NCBI GenBank assembly: GCA_003278125.1
Contig: QCGX01000001.1
Location: forward strand, 1 to 64,000
DNA length: 64,000 bases
Direction of reading: 5' to 3'
Source of the DNA: Pelagibacteraceae bacterium AG-390-C22
GTDB taxonomy: Bacteria > Pseudomonadota > Alphaproteobacteria > Pelagibacterales > Pelagibacteraceae
The notes below the pieces were generated by a model. The model did no database searches. It was not told the DNA's origin and saw nothing but the letters and a program-made list of their open reading frames with translations. Below are positions 1 through 8,263 of the stretch, in pieces; the stretch's first letter is position 1, and each line of letters opens with the position of its first letter. The translations under genes were made by a program, and so were the position numbers.

Positions 1-70
1 CCCAAGTAGATTTTTGTTTTTCCCATTCAGCGGGCATTCGATAGTTAGGATCTTTCAAATCTTTAAGCAT
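1..70 (-). CDS. aguA: agmatine deiminase, N-terminal fragment (cut by window edge)
   Basis: Only the first 23 codons lie in the window; the gene continues beyond base 1. The start reads MLKDLKDPNYRMPAEWEKQ, and the MPAEWE...STW stretch is typical of the N-terminus of agmatine deiminases (peptidyl-arginine-deiminase fold), which turn agmatine into N-carbamoylputrescine. The ATG at 70-68 overlaps the end of the amidase gene by 8 bases, so the two are translationally linked. The neighbour performs the next step of the same pathway, which supports the call despite the short fragment. Confidence 0.8.
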   Translation of the reverse strand, partial: MLKDLKDPNYRMPAEWEKQKSTW

Positions 71-938
71 CTTTAGGATTTTTCAATATGCCTTTATAAT
101 AATCTATCCTTCTATCCCTAAAAAATGGCCAATGTCTTCTTACAGTTTCTATTTTTTTAAAATCTATATCACAAATAAGAATTTGTTCTGCTAAATTTCC
201 CTTTTTGATAATATTTCCACTAGGATCAAATATTACACTATTACCCCAAAATTCTAATTTCTTTGAACCTTGTTTTTCTACACCAGTTCTATTTATAGCA
301 GCTACATAAACACCATTTGCTATAGCATGTGATCGCTGAACTGATAACCAAGAATTAAGCTGAGATTGTCCAAATTTTTTCTTTTCTTTTGGATGCCAGC
401 CTATTGCAGTAGGATAAAAAAGTATTTCAGCTCCTTTTAAAACTGTTAGTCTAGCTGCTTCAGGAAACCATTGATCCCAACAAATTAAAGTTCCTAAATT
501 ACCTTTTGAAGTTTTAAAGGATCTAAAACCAAGATCGCCAGGAGTAAAGTAAAATTTTTCATAATATTGAGGGTCATCTGGTATATGCATTTTTCGATAC
601 TTCCCTCTAATTTTTCCATACTCGTCTATAACTACACAAGTATTGTGATAAATACCTGAAGTTCTTTTTTCAAATAAAGATAAAAGGAGTATTACTTTTA
701 GTTTTTTAGCTAATGAAGAAAACATATCAGTTGTAGGACCAGGAATTTTTTCTGCAAAATTAAAATTGGAGTGTTTTTCTATTTGACAAAAATAATTTGT
801 TAAAAATAATTCTGGTAAACAAATAATCTCTGCACCTTTCTTTTTCGCTTTATATATTTTTGATATAGCGTTGGAAATATTTTTTTTTTTTTCAGATGAC
901 ATTTTCATCTGTATTAATGCTAATCTTGTTTTTCCCAT
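63..938 (-). CDS. aguB: N-carbamoylputrescine amidase (nitrilase superfamily)
   Basis: Hydrolyses N-carbamoylputrescine to putrescine, CO2 and ammonia in the cytoplasm. The nitrilase triad is visible: Glu in CLPELF, Lys in YRKMHIPDD and Cys in ICWDQWFPE. The start is placed at the ATG at 938, beginning MGKTRLALIQM, which gives 291 residues as usual for the family and leaves one base after the upstream stop. A longer reading frame to 1007 would run through the preceding gene and adds an atypical tail. It sits between the DHS-like gene and aguA, giving an arginine/agmatine route to putrescine beside the ornithine route. I see no clear Shine-Dalgarno sequence. Confidence 0.92.
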   Translation of the reverse strand: MGKTRLALIQMKMSSEKKKNISNAISKIYKAKKKGAEIICLPELFLTNYFCQIEKHSNFNFAEKIPGPTTDMFSSLAKKLKVILLLSLFEKRTSGIYHNTCVVIDEYGKIRGKYRKMHIPDDPQYYEKFYFTPGDLGFRSFKTSKGNLGTLICWDQWFPEAARLTVLKGAEILFYPTAIGWHPKEKKKFGQSQLNSWLSVQRSHAIANGVYVAAINRTGVEKQGSKKLEFWGNSVIFDPSGNIIKKGNLAEQILICDIDFKKIETVRRHWPFFRDRRIDYYKGILKNPKDA

Positions 939-939
939 C

Positions 940-1986
940 TTATTTAAATATTTTTTGGAAATTTCTTTTACTTCTATTTTTCCAATTTTTATGATGATAT
1001 GCATCACTGGCTATCAAAGGTAAGACGCTTGTTGCTTCTGCAAAAACCATCTGTTCCTTGGCCACGTCTACTTTTCCCCACGAGCTAGCTTCTTTTAAAG
1101 TTGAGCTACTACAAGCGCCATCTCTAGTATCAGCAACGGTAATTTGAATAGCATATTTATGCATATCAACTTGTTTACCTAATAGCTCTGCACATACAAC
1201 TGTATCTTGAACAAAATTTTTAGGGACACCTCCGCCCACCATTAATAAGCCAGATTGCTTAGATTTTATTTTGATCTCAGTCAATTCTCTCATTTCTCTT
1301 ATTGAGTCTATTGTTATATGCTTATCTGGATTTTGTTCTTGGTGCATAACAAGCCCAAAACCAGCAGAACTATCTGTAAAGGCAGGACAGAAAATAGGTA
1401 CATTATTATCAAAAGCAGTTTCTATCAATGAACCTTTCTTTTTAGCATTCTTTTTTAAAAATTTGCCCAATTCTAGAATGAATTCTCTGGAAGTATAAGT
1501 TTTTGGTTGCATAGAGTTGGCCACATCACAAATAGCCTTGTCACATGCCTGTAGTTCTTCTTCATCGATATAAGTATCATAAATTCTATCTATATAATTT
1601 TTTCTAAGCTCAGTATCATCTTGGAATTGAGATCCTTGGTAGTGCTTGAACCCTAAAGCTTCAAAGAAATCCATATCAATTATAGATGCTCCAGTAGCTA
1701 CTACAGCATCAACCATATTGTATTTGATTAAATCTGAATAAAGATTCATACAACCACCTGCAGAGGTTGACCCTGCGATAGTAAGAAAAATAGAGCAGCT
1801 TTCATCTGATATCATTTCATTGTAAATTTTAGCTGCGTTAGCCGTATCTCTAGATGTAAAAGACATTTTACTCATGCCTTCAATTATTTTTCGGGCGTCA
1901 AATGAAGTGATATCAATATGTTCTACTGGACTATTTAAAAATGATTTTTTATTATGTCCGATATTAGGACCATTCTTTTTTGTCAT
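940..1986 (-). CDS. deoxyhypusine synthase-like protein, probably homospermidine synthase or a related polyamine aminobutyl/aminopropyl transferase
   Basis: The 348-residue protein is a member of the deoxyhypusine synthase family (NAD-dependent, Rossmann-like). The catalytic lysine region EASSWGK is present with Lys305, matching the lysine that forms the enzyme-imine intermediate in eukaryotic DHS. Bacteria lack eIF5A, and bacterial DHS homologues are generally thought to make polyamines such as sym-homospermidine from putrescine. That function is inferred here; the family membership is seen. The start ATG at 1986 overlaps the stop of the decarboxylase gene (TAATG), so the two are co-translated and substrate supply and use are linked. 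Confidence 0.85.
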   Translation of the reverse strand: MTKKNGPNIGHNKKSFLNSPVEHIDITSFDARKIIEGMSKMSFTSRDTANAAKIYNEMISDESCSIFLTIAGSTSAGGCMNLYSDLIKYNMVDAVVATGASIIDMDFFEALGFKHYQGSQFQDDTELRKNYIDRIYDTYIDEEELQACDKAICDVANSMQPKTYTSREFILELGKFLKKNAKKKGSLIETAFDNNVPIFCPAFTDSSAGFGLVMHQEQNPDKHITIDSIREMRELTEIKIKSKQSGLLMVGGGVPKNFVQDTVVCAELLGKQVDMHKYAIQITVADTRDGACSSSTLKEASSWGKVDVAKEQMVFAEATSVLPLIASDAYHHKNWKNRSKRNFQKIFK

Positions 1987-3164
1987 TAAGCAACCAAGTA
2001 GTCAACTTTACTTGAATCTTCATATAAAGACATGATTGGTTTATCATTAACTTCAAAGATTTCATTTGAATAAAAACCATTGAATTTTGTTCTGAAAGTT
2101 AATCCGTAAGCACCTAGCTGACCTAATTCAATATAGTCACCTTCTTTTATGTTATTTGGCAATAAAAAAGGTCCCTTCATATAATCTAGGCTATCACAAG
2201 TTGGTCCAAAGAAACTAAATGAAGTTAGTTTTTTAGAGTGAATTCTTCCACTAGTAATCATTTTTGTTGGCAAAACAAAGTTTGGAACTCCTGCATCAAA
2301 TAAAGATCCATAAGTACCATCATTAATATATAGGTTTTGTTTTTTTCTCAATATTACTTTAACTATCGTGGATCCACTTTCAGCAACAATTGCTCTTCCA
2401 GGCTCACAAATAATTTCAGGCAGTTTTGGCAGCTTTAAGTTTTTAAGAGACTTTTTTATTTCATCAAGATAGCTACTAATTGGTTCAGGATTAAGATCTG
2501 GATAGATAGATGGAAAACCACCACCTACATTTATAACATCTGGTATAATTTTAGTTTTCTTTATTATATTTCCAATTTCACGAATACCTTTCGAATAAGA
2601 AATTTTATGCATACATTGAGAACCGACATGGAAACTTATTCCAAGTTTTTTAGAATGATCTTTACATAATCTTACAAGACCTAAAGCTTCAGAAGGTAAT
2701 GCACCAAATTTTCTTGATAAATCAATTTCAGCATGTTCATTAGAAATAGCTATTCTAACATACAAGCTTAAATCTTTGGCTTGATTCGTAGCTTCTAGAA
2801 TTTTTCGAAGTTCATCTTTATTATCTAATGCAAAATTTCTAACTCCATAATCAAAATAAGCGGATGAAATATTTTCTTTGCTTTTCACAGTATGCATAAA
2901 ATATAAATTTGCACCTGACTTAATCTTTTTAATCAATTTAATTTCATTTAAAGATGCTACATCGAAATCTTTAATTCCATTTGAAATAATTTGTTTAATT
3001 ACTTTTTCATTTGGATTTGTCTTAACCGCATAAAGAATTTTGCCTGAAAAATTATCCTTAAAAAATTTTGTAGATTTTTTTATAGAATCTGGCCGTATAC
3101 AGTATACGGGGTAATCAGGTTTTAGTTCATTAACTAGTTCGTTAACGTCTTTAAATTTTCGCAT
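1986..3164 (-). CDS. ornithine (or ornithine/lysine) decarboxylase, PLP-dependent, fold type III
   Basis: Decarboxylates ornithine to putrescine, the entry to polyamine synthesis. The protein has 392 residues. Lys48 in YAVKTNP is the pyridoxal-phosphate Schiff-base lysine; HVGSQC and GGGFP follow as in the alanine-racemase-fold barrel, and GPTCDSLD near residue 320 holds the catalytic cysteine typical of eukaryotic-type and alphaproteobacterial ODCs. Whether lysine is also used cannot be read from the sequence. It is the first gene of a four-gene minus-strand polyamine operon and is preceded by a structured leader (see separate entry). The start is preceded by GAGG with about 10 bases of spacing. 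Confidence 0.9.
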   Translation of the reverse strand: MRKFKDVNELVNELKPDYPVYCIRPDSIKKSTKFFKDNFSGKILYAVKTNPNEKVIKQIISNGIKDFDVASLNEIKLIKKIKSGANLYFMHTVKSKENISSAYFDYGVRNFALDNKDELRKILEATNQAKDLSLYVRIAISNEHAEIDLSRKFGALPSEALGLVRLCKDHSKKLGISFHVGSQCMHKISYSKGIREIGNIIKKTKIIPDVINVGGGFPSIYPDLNPEPISSYLDEIKKSLKNLKLPKLPEIICEPGRAIVAESGSTIVKVILRKKQNLYINDGTYGSLFDAGVPNFVLPTKMITSGRIHSKKLTSFSFFGPTCDSLDYMKGPFLLPNNIKEGDYIELGQLGAYGLTFRTKFNGFYSNEIFEVNDKPIMSLYEDSSKVDYLVA

Positions 3165-3191
3165 TTCATGTGTCCCTCGTTAGTTTACACA

Positions 3192-3253
3192 GAAGGTTTT
3201 TAAAAAATTTTAATAAAAAAAACCTTATTTAGTCGCGTTTAAGGTTTTTTTTA
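3192..3253 (-). promoter_or_regulatory. candidate switchable leader RNA upstream of the ornithine decarboxylase gene
   Basis: On the minus strand, three related segments occur in order: AAAAAAAACCTTAA (3252-3239), TAAGGTTTTTTTT (3227-3215) and AAAAACCTTC (3201-3192). The middle segment can pair with either neighbour, so two mutually exclusive hairpins are possible. The first form is an intrinsic-terminator-like hairpin ending in a run of U; the second frees the first arm and places the stem closer to the ribosome binding site. The loop of the first form contains ACGCGACTAAA. The location matches that of the alphaproteobacterial speF leader RNA, which also lies before ODC genes, but I cannot confirm that it is the same family. 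Confidence 0.4.
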
Positions 3254-3279
3254 CTTCATGTAAAGAAAAAAATGACAAT

Positions 3280-3308
3280 TTGGACTGTTGTAATATTGAT
3301 CTTAATAA
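3280..3308 (+). promoter_or_regulatory. predicted sigma-70-type promoter of regA
   Basis: TTGGAC at 3280-3285 and TAATAA at 3303-3308 are separated by 17 bases, a good match to housekeeping promoter spacing. Transcription would start near 3315, ten bases before the ATG at 3325. This argues against translation beginning at the TTG at 3280. Confidence 0.4.
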
Positions 3309-3324
3309 CTATATAGAAGGGCAT

Positions 3325-3897
3325 ATGAGGGCTCAAAAAAAATATCCAGAACAATTAAACCTCTCTGATTTTTCAGATAAGTCTCTACTTATTCTTGATG
3401 ACGACGATCCTTTAAGAGGAAGGCTTACAAGAGCAATGGAAAAGAAGGGTTTTGAGGTAAAAGAGGCTAAAACTGTAGCTGAGGGGCTTCAGTTGGTCAA
3501 AAATAACCCCCCAGCTTTTGCTGTAGTGGATCTGAGACTTGAAGATGGGAACGGTCTAGATGTAGTTAAAGAGCTATCTAAGAATAGGAAAGATCCTAGG
3601 ATCGTAATGTTAACCGGATACGGGAATCTACCTACAGCTGTAGCAGCAGTTAAAGCGGGGGCAATAGATTATATTGCTAAACCTGTAGATGCGGATGATA
3701 TTGAAGCAGCATTATTAGCTTCAATCGGGTCTAAAGCAAAACCACCTGAAAATCCTATGTCTGCCGACAGAGTAAAGTGGGAACATATTCATAGAGTATT
3801 TGAATTATGTAATCGAAATGTTTCTGAAACAGCCAGAAGACTTAAAATGCATAGAAGAACTTTACAGAGAATACTCTCTAAAAGATCTCCAAGATAA
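3325..3897 (+). CDS. regA: redox response regulator RegA/PrrA/ActR
   Basis: Two-domain response regulator of about 190 residues. The N-terminal receiver has the acidic cluster DDDD at 25-28, the phospho-acceptor Asp69 in VVDLRL and a conserved Lys in AKPVD. The C-terminal Fis-like helix-turn-helix reads NVSETARRLKMHRRTLQRIL, nearly invariant in alphaproteobacterial RegA/PrrA/ActR. It normally works with the membrane kinase RegB/PrrB to control energy metabolism with redox state; no such kinase is next to it. The start at ATG 3325, with GAAGG just upstream, is preferred over an upstream TTG at 3280 that would overlap the predicted -35 box. Confidence 0.93.
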   Translation: MRAQKKYPEQLNLSDFSDKSLLILDDDDPLRGRLTRAMEKKGFEVKEAKTVAEGLQLVKNNPPAFAVVDLRLEDGNGLDVVKELSKNRKDPRIVMLTGYGNLPTAVAAVKAGAIDYIAKPVDADDIEAALLASIGSKAKPPENPMSADRVKWEHIHRVFELCNRNVSETARRLKMHRRTLQRILSKRSPR

Positions 3898-3898
3898 A

Positions 3899-4450
3899 TT
3901 AAAATATTTTTTTTATCTTTTTTATTTGATTGATAGTAAAAGTAGCTAGAAGGATTTTGAATAATTCAGCTAATAAAAAAGGTTGAGCACCTAATTTGAA
4001 TATTGGTTTATCCCAACCTATTAGCGTTCCAAGCCAGAACATTCCTAAAATATAAATAAAACTTGTTGCAAATGTTAATTTTAAAAAGTTTTTGATTAAA
4101 TTATTGTCAAAATTAAATTTTCCTGCAAGAAAAGCAGCAACTAAAAAACCAAGCAGGTAACCCATTGTAGGTCCTGTAAAATATACTAATCCAATTCCCT
4201 TTTCAGGTGTTCCTGAAAAAACAGGCAAACCTATTATTCCCTCAAATAAATATAAGGAAATAGTTGCAACACCTAGTTTCCAACCAAATCCAACGCCAAT
4301 TATTAAAACGACTAAAGTTTGCATTGTCATAGGCACGGGATAAAAAGGGATCTTTATTTTGGCTGAAATAGCGAGCAACATTGTTCCGATTAAGGCTATA
4401 AATAAATTTTTTATTAATTTAGATTGTGTAAAATTTTTAACAAGTTCCAT
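3899..4450 (-). CDS. bioY: biotin transporter substrate-binding membrane protein BioY
   Basis: Integral membrane protein of 183 residues with about six hydrophobic segments. The motif region IPFYPVPMTMQTL and the GPTMGYLLGF segment are typical of BioY, the S component that binds biotin. It may work alone or with a shared ECF energizing module. Its only transport neighbour is the ABC ATPase upstream, which looks like an ABC-2-type exporter ATPase rather than an ECF ATPase, so a partnership is doubtful. Stop lies 2 bases past the convergent regA stop. Biotin uptake fits an organism with reduced vitamin synthesis. Confidence 0.92.
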   Translation of the reverse strand: MELVKNFTQSKLIKNLFIALIGTMLLAISAKIKIPFYPVPMTMQTLVVLIIGVGFGWKLGVATISLYLFEGIIGLPVFSGTPEKGIGLVYFTGPTMGYLLGFLVAAFLAGKFNFDNNLIKNFLKLTFATSFIYILGMFWLGTLIGWDKPIFKLGAQPFLLAELFKILLATFTINQIKKIKKIF

Positions 4451-4482
4451 ATATATATATTTATCTTTTTTTTTAATTAAAT

Positions 4483-5412
4483 CTACTTATTTGTTAGCTG
4501 AACAAATACATCCTCTAAATCACCATCTTCTGTCACAATATCTAGTATTTTAACATTATTTTTACTAAGATAATTAATAATTTCTCCAAAATTAAGTGAA
4601 TTTTTTTCATAAGTAACTGAAATCGAATCATTTGAGTCGATTTTAAATTGGATTCCTTCCATTTTTAGAATTTTATTTTTATCAATATTTTTAACTTTAA
4701 AATTTATTTTTTTTGTCTGAATTCTATCTAAAAGCCTTTGAGTTGTATCTAGAGCAACTAAATTACCTTTATCTATAATTGCTATTCGATCACACATTTC
4801 TTGAGCTTCAAATAAATAGTGTGTAGTCAGAATAATTGTAACACCTTCTTTATTTAGTTCTTTAACATTATTCCAAAGATTATTTCTTAATTCGACATCA
4901 ACCCCTGCAGTCGGTTCATCCAATATCAGAATAGGAGGCTGATGTACCATTGCTTTAGCAATGAGCAATCTTCTTTTCATTCCACCTGACAAGCTTCTAG
5001 AATAAGCATTGGCTTTGTCCTTCAGTGCTACCATTTCTAAAATTAGGTCTGTAATTCTATCTTTTTTAGTAATTCCGTATAGACCAGCTTGCAATTCAAG
5101 TAATTTTCTAGGGCTAAAGAAGGCGTCCAAGTTTACTTCTTGAGGAACAATTCCAATAGAGGCTTTTACTTGTCTAGGATTTTTATCAAGGTCAAAGCCC
5201 CAAACATTTATGTTCCCATTTGTTTTTGACACTGTTCCACCTAAAATACTTAGAAAGGTTGTTTTGCCAGCCCCATTAGGCCCAAGCAAACCAAATACTT
5301 CTCCCTGTTTAACTTGAAAATTTAAATCATTAAGCGCTTTATTTTCTTTTTTATTTTTAGAATCCGAGTAAACCTTTGTAAGATTTTCAACAGTTAAAGC
5401 ATATTTGTCCAT
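4483..5412 (-). CDS. ABC transporter ATP-binding protein, ABC-2 exporter type
   Basis: Nucleotide-binding subunit of 309 residues. Walker A is GPNGAGKTT near residue 45, the signature is LSGGMKRRL, Walker B is ILILDEPTAG, and the switch His is in TTHYLFEAQEM. The C-terminal extension of about 80 residues is typical of ATPases that pair with ABC-2 permeases (drug, polysaccharide or lipid export, YadG/NodI-like). No ABC-2 permease is in the window, so the substrate is unknown and the partner must be encoded elsewhere. The gene is divergent from polA and followed by bioY after 32 bases. Confidence 0.85.
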   Translation of the reverse strand: MDKYALTVENLTKVYSDSKNKKENKALNDLNFQVKQGEVFGLLGPNGAGKTTFLSILGGTVSKTNGNINVWGFDLDKNPRQVKASIGIVPQEVNLDAFFSPRKLLELQAGLYGITKKDRITDLILEMVALKDKANAYSRSLSGGMKRRLLIAKAMVHQPPILILDEPTAGVDVELRNNLWNNVKELNKEGVTIILTTHYLFEAQEMCDRIAIIDKGNLVALDTTQRLLDRIQTKKINFKVKNIDKNKILKMEGIQFKIDSNDSISVTYEKNSLNFGEIINYLSKNNVKILDIVTEDGDLEDVFVQLTNK

Positions 5413-5455
5413 AGATTGATTAAATATAGGTTTAAAATTAATGTAATATATATAT

Positions 5456-8224
5456 ATGAGTTCAATAAAAAAAACAGATCATTATTATCTTGTAGATGGA
5501 TCAGGTTATATTTTTCGTGCCTATTACGCTTTGCCCCCATTATCTCGAAAAAGTGATGGACTTCCCACTGGAGCGGTAAGTGGTTTTTGCTCTATGCTTT
5601 TTAAATTATTAGAAGATTCAAGGTCAGATGACTCAATTCATAAGCCTACACATTTTGCAGTTATATTTGACTCAGCTAGAAAGAATTTTAGAAATGATAT
5701 TTATAGTGAGTATAAAGCCAACAGAGCAGAAGCTCCAGACGATTTAATTCCTCAATTTGAATATATTAGAAAATCAGTAAAGGCATTTAGTTTACCTTCA
5801 ATAGAGCTTGTTAACTTTGAAGCAGATGATCTTATCGCTACTTATGCTAAACAAATTACAGATGCTGGAGCAAAAGTTACTGTAATCTCATCCGATAAAG
5901 ACTTAATGCAATTAGTTTCTGATAAGATTAGATTATTTGATCCAATGAAAAGTAAAGTTATTGGTGAGAAAGAAGTTTTTGAAAAATTTGGAGTTAAGCC
6001 TTATCAAGTTATAGACGTACAATCATTAGCAGGCGACTCTTCAGATAATATCCCAGGTGTGCCTGGCATAGGAGTTAAAACTGCAGCTGAATTAATAAAT
6101 AAATATAAAGATTTAGACACTTTATTAAAAAAAGCTTCAGAGATTCCACAAAATAAAAGACGAGAAACTTTGTTAAAAAATAAAGATAAAGCATTATTAA
6201 GTAGACAGTTAGTTACATTAAAAGATGATGTTCCTATTAAAGATGATCCAACCAGCTTTATAATTAAAGAAGTAAATAAAGATAATCTTTATAATTTTTT
6301 AAGAGAGATGGAGTTTAATAGATTATTAAGTCTGGCAATCAGTTTTTATGGACAGGATAATACAATTGCCTCTAACTTTGATACTAAAAAAGTAAAAGCT
6401 TCTAAAATAGATACTAAACTTTATAAAAGTATTCTTAGTGAGAAAGACTTAGATGAATTAATTAACATTTTAATTTCTAAGCCATTTATTTCTATAGATA
6501 CCGAAACATCATCTCTAAACCCCTTAGAGGCAGATCTAGTTGGAATTTCTTTTAGTTATGATTCTAATGAAGCCTATTATATTCCTATAGGACATAAAAA
6601 TATAAAAGGGCTTAATAAAGAATTAGTTTTAAAAAAAATTAAACCTTTACTTGAAGACCCAAGCGTTAAAAAAGTCGGACAGAACATTAAGTACGATCTT
6701 ATTATTTTAGAAAAAAATGGAGTTAATATTGATCCTGTAGAGGATACTATGTTGTTGTCTTATGTTTTAGATGCAGGAAATAATAGGCATAACATGGATA
6801 CTCTTTCCGAGTTACATCTGGGCCACAAACCTATTTCCTATAAAGACGTTGTTGGTTCAGGAAAAAAACAATTAAACTTTTCTGATGTAAGCTTAGAGGA
6901 GGCAACTAAGTATGCTGCTGAGGATGCAGATGTAACGTTAAGACTTTATAATTTATTATTGGAAAGAGTTAATAATGAAAAATTAAAAAAGATTTACGAA
7001 GTTTTTGAAAAACCAATGATAAAATTACTTTCAAAATTAGAAATAAATGGAGTTAAAGTTGATCATACGTATTTAAAAAAATTATCTAAAAAATTTGAAG
7101 AAAGATTAAAAAAAATAGAGAAAGCAATTTATGAAGTTTCAGGAAAAGAGTTTAATATTGGATCACCAAAACAACTTGGTGAAATAATTTATAATGATTT
7201 AAAAATTGCAAAATTAAAAAAAACTAAAAAAGGGAGTTTAGCCACAAGTGCAAAAGTTTTAGAAGACTTGGCATTAACAGGACATAAATTTCCTAATTTA
7301 GTCTTAGAGTGGAGACAAGTATCTAAATTAAAAAGTACCTATACGGACGCTTTACAAGAGCATATTAGTAATAAAACAAAAAGAGTTCACACATCATTTC
7401 TTTTAGCCGCCACTAATACTGGACGACTAGCCTCTAGCGATCCAAATTTACAGAATATTCCGATTAAAACTTTCGACGGCAAAGAAATTAGAAAAGCTTT
7501 TATTGCAGAAAAAAATAATATTCTTATTTCAGCAGATTATGATCAGATAGAAATGAGAATCTTAGCGGACATGGCTGATGTAAAAGAGCTAAAAAAGGCT
7601 TTTAAAAACAATCAAGACATTCATGCCTTAACAGCTAGCCAAGTTTTTGGATTGCCATTAAATAAAGTTACTGATGAAACTAGAAGAAAAGCAAAAGCAA
7701 TAAATTTTGGAATTATTTATGGTATTACTCAATATGGTTTAGCTAAACAAATAGCTGTATCTCATCAAGAAGCTTTAGACTTTATAAATTCTTATTTTAA
7801 AAAATTTCCTGAGATCAAAGATTATATGAATTCAACAATTAAAACATGCAGGAAGCAGGGCTATGTTACAAATATATTTGGAAGAAGGATTCATCTCCGA
7901 GGAATTAATGATAAAAATTTTAGCGTTAGAAGCTTTCAGGAAAGAGCAGCAATTAATGCTCCTATCCAAGGCTCTGCCGCGGATATAATCAGATTAGCTA
8001 TGATAAAAATAGATAAAACTCTATCAAGTAATAAAAACCCAGCCAAAATGCTTCTTCAGATACATGATGAGTTAATATTTGAATGTTTAAAAAAAAATGA
8101 GAATGAAATAAAAAAAATAATCAAAGATGCTATGACCTCAATTTCTAGTTCAGAGCATCATATGTTTTCAATTCCTTTGGAGGTAAGTATTAATTCAGGC
8201 AATAATTGGGGTGAAGCTCATTAG
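5456..8224 (+). CDS. polA: DNA polymerase I
   Basis: The 922-residue protein has all three classical domains. The N-terminal 5'-3' exonuclease/flap domain spans about 1-300 (DGSGYIFRAYYA, EADDLIATYA). The 3'-5' proofreading domain at about 330-510 keeps its metal ligands in SIDTETSS, GQNIKYD and YAAEDAD. The polymerase domain contains motif A DYDQIEMR, the O-helix RRKAKAINFGIIYG and motif C QIHDELIFE. Proofreading therefore looks intact, unlike in several bacterial Pol I enzymes. It functions in Okazaki fragment maturation and repair. It stands alone at the head of a plus-strand run with chvI after 39 bases. Confidence 0.97.
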   Translation: MSSIKKTDHYYLVDGSGYIFRAYYALPPLSRKSDGLPTGAVSGFCSMLFKLLEDSRSDDSIHKPTHFAVIFDSARKNFRNDIYSEYKANRAEAPDDLIPQFEYIRKSVKAFSLPSIELVNFEADDLIATYAKQITDAGAKVTVISSDKDLMQLVSDKIRLFDPMKSKVIGEKEVFEKFGVKPYQVIDVQSLAGDSSDNIPGVPGIGVKTAAELINKYKDLDTLLKKASEIPQNKRRETLLKNKDKALLSRQLVTLKDDVPIKDDPTSFIIKEVNKDNLYNFLREMEFNRLLSLAISFYGQDNTIASNFDTKKVKASKIDTKLYKSILSEKDLDELINILISKPFISIDTETSSLNPLEADLVGISFSYDSNEAYYIPIGHKNIKGLNKELVLKKIKPLLEDPSVKKVGQNIKYDLIILEKNGVNIDPVEDTMLLSYVLDAGNNRHNMDTLSELHLGHKPISYKDVVGSGKKQLNFSDVSLEEATKYAAEDADVTLRLYNLLLERVNNEKLKKIYEVFEKPMIKLLSKLEINGVKVDHTYLKKLSKKFEERLKKIEKAIYEVSGKEFNIGSPKQLGEIIYNDLKIAKLKKTKKGSLATSAKVLEDLALTGHKFPNLVLEWRQVSKLKSTYTDALQEHISNKTKRVHTSFLLAATNTGRLASSDPNLQNIPIKTFDGKEIRKAFIAEKNNILISADYDQIEMRILADMADVKELKKAFKNNQDIHALTASQVFGLPLNKVTDETRRKAKAINFGIIYGITQYGLAKQIAVSHQEALDFINSYFKKFPEIKDYMNSTIKTCRKQGYVTNIFGRRIHLRGINDKNFSVRSFQERAAINAPIQGSAADIIRLAMIKIDKTLSSNKNPAKMLLQIHDELIFECLKKNENEIKKIIKDAMTSISSSEHHMFSIPLEVSINSGNNWGEAH

Positions 8225-8263
8225 ACGCCTAAATTTGGACATTAAGATTTTGAGAATGACTAT

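Noticed and set aside
939-1007. Extended N-terminus for the N-carbamoylputrescine amidase starting at 1007
   Set aside because: It would lie inside the preceding gene and adds an untypical basic tail; the family start MGKTRLALIQM at 938 fits length and spacing.
3280-3324. TTG start for RegA at 3280
   Set aside because: It coincides with the predicted -35 box, and the ATG at 3325 gives the usual family length.
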